Shown here: piece by piece, positions 61,354 through 64,000 of the stretch
Layout: each line of letters starts with the position of its first letter
Position numbering within the stretch: the first letter of the stretch is position 1
NCBI GenBank assembly: GCA_022749755.1
Contig: CM040447.1
Location: 10,286,087 to 10,350,086, forward strand
Reading direction: 5' to 3'
Length of the DNA: 64,000 bases
From: Azadirachta indica
Lineage: Eukaryota; Streptophyta; Magnoliopsida; Sapindales; Meliaceae
Translations under genes and position numbers: made by a program
The notes under the pieces: generated by a model
What the model was told of the DNA's origin: nothing
The model's database searches: none
What the model saw: only the letters and a program-made list of their open reading frames with translations

Positions 61354-63084
61354 ATGGGGAGTTTTATGGAATTGGCATTAAGGGAGGAGCTGGCTCAAAT
61401 TGTTTCATTTACACAGTTGGATTCCAGTAGTAAAGCTCGTGCCAGCTTTCAGTGGGGTGGAACCATTGCTGCCTTGTGAGTCACTGAATTTTATTTTTAT
61501 ACCTTCATTTAATTTATGTCTTTTACGTTCTATTTGGAACTCCAGGTTTTATGATTTATGGTAATTTACAGTTCCGTTTTATGTTCGGTTCCTTGCCTGA
61601 TTATATTGGCCTTTATTTTTTTATTTTATTCACAAATTGGGTGATTAATTTGGAAATTGGTGCTGAAAAATCGAGGTAAAAAAATAAAATAAAATAAAAA
61701 TGACAGTGAAAAACGAAGTGTTGTCCGCTAAGTGAAACAATCACTATATGGTGACTGCTAACTGCTCCAGAATTAACTCTCTGTTTTACACTTGCTTCTG
61801 CTATTTAATATTCTTAGCTTTCTGGAAGATGGCAATAGCAGTCTCCTCCTTCTTCTATTGAGAAAGATGAGAAGAAAGGACTAGAGTCTGCTTTTTCATT
61901 AGATCTCAAACAAGAAGGCAGTTCTGGGCAATGCTGCAAAATTCGCGATCATGGCGTGAACTTCTCTTCGCTCTAGCGCGAGTTTTCTCAGACATTGACC
62001 TGGATAAGATTGTCGGTTTATTAGTGCGAAGTGACAGTCCACTGAGCCTGAGAATTGGATGGAGTTATGTGTTCTGGTTCATGGATTTCCAAATAACCAG
62101 TACCATGCTTTGGATTCAAAAGTTATGAGAATTTTCTTGCTTTCTTCAATCACAGCTCCTTTTCTGGCGTCTCCTATTTTTACAGGGCTTGGTATTCTTC
62201 AATAGAAGCTTGCCGTGTGTGTTTAAAGAATTTGTAGGGCTTTTTAATAGTGGGTGCATTTTCATTTCTGATGGAGACTACTTTTCTTTGATTCTTTATC
62301 ACTGCTTTGATATTCTGAATGGTAAATATTTTATTGTCAAAGAGAAACTGGTAGTAGTTTGTTTATACGTAACAATTTAAGATCTTGTATAGTCAAGTTT
62401 CAATCTCAGTCTCCTGTTTTAGCATGACGTTTACTAAGTGATTTTTATTTTTTCTTCTTTTTGGTACAGATTTTTGTTACTTCTAAACAGAACAGGACAG
62501 AGATCACACATGCATACTAACCTTCTAGTATTGTATCTCTTCACTAGTTTCCCGACTGTGCTATTCAAGATCTTAAGGTGCTTGCCAACTTTATCTATTG
62601 TGTCTCAGTTAAATTGGACTGGTACGCTATTACATTTACTTCAAGAACCAATCTAATGCTGCAGAGGTGATTTTGGTCGTTTGGTTGCCTTTCTTGCCAT
62701 TGGAGCAAACCTTTTTTTCCCTAAAACCTTCCCAGGTTAGCCATTCTTATTGATCATAACTATTCAGTTCATTCTTATTGCCTTCTGTATATTAGTTTCA
62801 ATGTTTAAAATGTTGTCTCTGATAAATGTTATGTTTTGCTCATATGTGCAGTTGCTCGATTCATCCTATTTGTTATAACACCCGACTGGCTGACCTATGG
62901 TGTACGTGATGGCATTGCTGCTGGTATCTATTGTCTCATAATTGGAGTTTTACTAATCATAACGAAGGTTCGAGGTATTGGTGGATTTAGGAATTGTGAA
63001 TGTAGTTCACATTGCTTTGGTTATTTTCTTGGTGTAGCATTCTTGTTCTTCTATACCATATTGTATTTATGCTGGGGAACTTGA
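61354..63084 (+). CDS. Cold-regulated 413 (WCOR413/COR413) family membrane protein, four exons
   Basis: Exons 61354-61475, 62470-62577, 62665-62735 and 62852-63084, all GT-AG and phase-consistent, give 177 aa. Family landmarks: FLLLLNRT and TNLLVLYLFTSFP in exon 2, GDFGRLVAFLAI and NLFFPKTFP in exon 3, and GGFRN after several hydrophobic segments in exon 4. COR413 proteins are multispanning membrane proteins induced by cold. The short N-terminus lacks an obvious plastid transit peptide, which favours the plasma-membrane type over the chloroplast inner-membrane type. The recalled Arabidopsis positional matches are At4g37220 and At2g23680. Intron 1 is 994 nt and contains only incidental open frames. 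Function is known only as association with cold acclimation and membrane stability. The start could also be Met5. Confidence 0.88.
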
Positions 63085-64000
63085 TAGAAAGGAGTTCCTG
63101 CTTTGATTATCAGCACTTCTTCATGCTCACGTTATGCTATATAATGAAAATTGATTCCTTGGTCAGTTTCTTTGCAAATTTTAAGCTACCTTTAGAATCA
63201 TGTTTTGTATGTGCTGCATACACCCGGCAAGGGTACTGTGCATGAGTCAGCTCTGTTAATGCAGGATGCATGCTTAGATCACTTAATAGTATTGTCTGTG
63301 ACAGCCAAAGGGACAATAAAGATACAGGAACTTTCATTGGGTCAAAGTTTCAAAAAGTACTTTGCTTTTATCTACAGAGTTTCCTTTGACACTGACTTGT
63401 GAATCTCTTCCTGCATACTTTCCTCTAAACCCTTCAGAATTTCCAAGAAACTCTACAATAGACCTTTGACGATGGTTTCTAGAAGTAATAGAGTTTTTGT
63501 CCCTTTATTTTCATTTTGATTCCATAATAGACCTTGTAATATTTCTGGAACTTCTTGAAAAATTATCTGGGAATTTTCCATCTATAATTGAGGTTACTCA
63601 ACTGTTATATCTTAAAAATTATATGATAATGGCTGTGTTGACAATTTTATGTTTTTTTTGGCTTCTTTCTCTCTGACAAATGCTCGGTTTAGGAAATTTC
63701 AAGCAATGAACTTGGTTGCCTTAGCACACAACCATTTACTTACTGTTGCTTATTTGAAATTTGATGCGTACTTTGTAAAAAGGAAACCCTGTGTTGGCAG
63801 TTTCCACATGATCTTCTGCCAGAATCTAGAAAAATTGTGAAATTCACTATGTTACCAGGATTTCGTGGCTGCATCTTGATATTTTTCAAAAATCAATACA
63901 ACCTGGTTGTGCATGGTACAAACACTTCTATAACATAATGATTTCCTATCAAAACAGGGAGAGGAGATATTGATATTGCTAGTCTCACAGCATCATTGAT
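63085..64000. other. Region downstream of COR413 to window end
   Basis: Includes the COR413 3' UTR and perhaps alternative 3' exons. Several open frames of 60-77 codons occur but none shows a domain. The window ends without a recognisable further gene. Confidence 0.35.

Noticed and set aside
61931..62380. Open frames between COR413 exons 1 and 2
   Set aside because: They lie inside a well-supported 994-nt intron and show no domain.

Overview
This window is nuclear DNA of a flowering plant, most likely a woody eudicot. The noncoding DNA is very AT-rich, the genes have short GT-AG introns, and the gene content is plant-specific (LysM receptor kinase, GATL glycosyltransferase, COR413 protein). 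The proteins and the pararetrovirus relic would suit Citrus or a relative, but the sequence alone does not prove that.

Eight protein-coding genes can be read with confidence. From left to right they are: a mitochondrial calcium uniporter (MCU) gene in two exons (4890-6963, +); a single-exon ELO/HOS3-like membrane protein (12016-12936, -); a membrane-anchored RMA/RNF5-type RING E3 ligase (29753-30433, +, intron in the 5' UTR); a galacturonosyltransferase-like gene of the GATL3/4 type that carries a frame break (36761-37830, +); a 12-exon PQ-loop transporter-like gene whose full intron structure could be solved (43645-46405, -); a CML37/38/39-like calmodulin-like gene, also with a frame break (51928-52475, +); a single-exon LYK4/LYK5-type LysM receptor pseudokinase (58468-60438, +); and a four-exon COR413-type cold-regulated membrane protein (61354-63084, +).

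The space between genes is largely decayed mobile DNA. Around 16.4-20.0 kb lies a relic of an endogenous pararetrovirus (Caulimoviridae-like). It keeps coat-protein, zinc-knuckle, partial reverse transcriptase and RNase H remnants, a TATA/poly(A)/primer-binding block, and many stops and deletions. A copia-type fragment sits at 41.1-42.1 kb on the minus strand. Several small inverted-repeat elements can be delimited by eye (3.2, 25.6, 27.1-28.3, 53.3 and 55.5 kb). Two minisatellites (36 bp at 20.7 kb, about 44 bp at 54.0 kb) and a diverged direct duplication of about 0.9 kb (13.4-15.1 kb) are also present.

The genes do not form a pathway. Their order does match, from memory of the Arabidopsis map, two paralogous Arabidopsis segments: At4g36820-At4g36850 (MCU, HOS3-type ELO, PQ-loop) with At4g37220 (COR413), and At2g23680-At2g23790 (COR413, LYK4, RING, MCU). 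The window therefore looks like an unfractionated version of an ancestral block that was duplicated and partly lost in Brassicaceae. I found no convincing undescribed system. The most useful observations are the synteny, the two single-base frame breaks, the non-canonical motif in the ELO protein, the microexons of the PQ-loop gene and the architecture of the viral relic.
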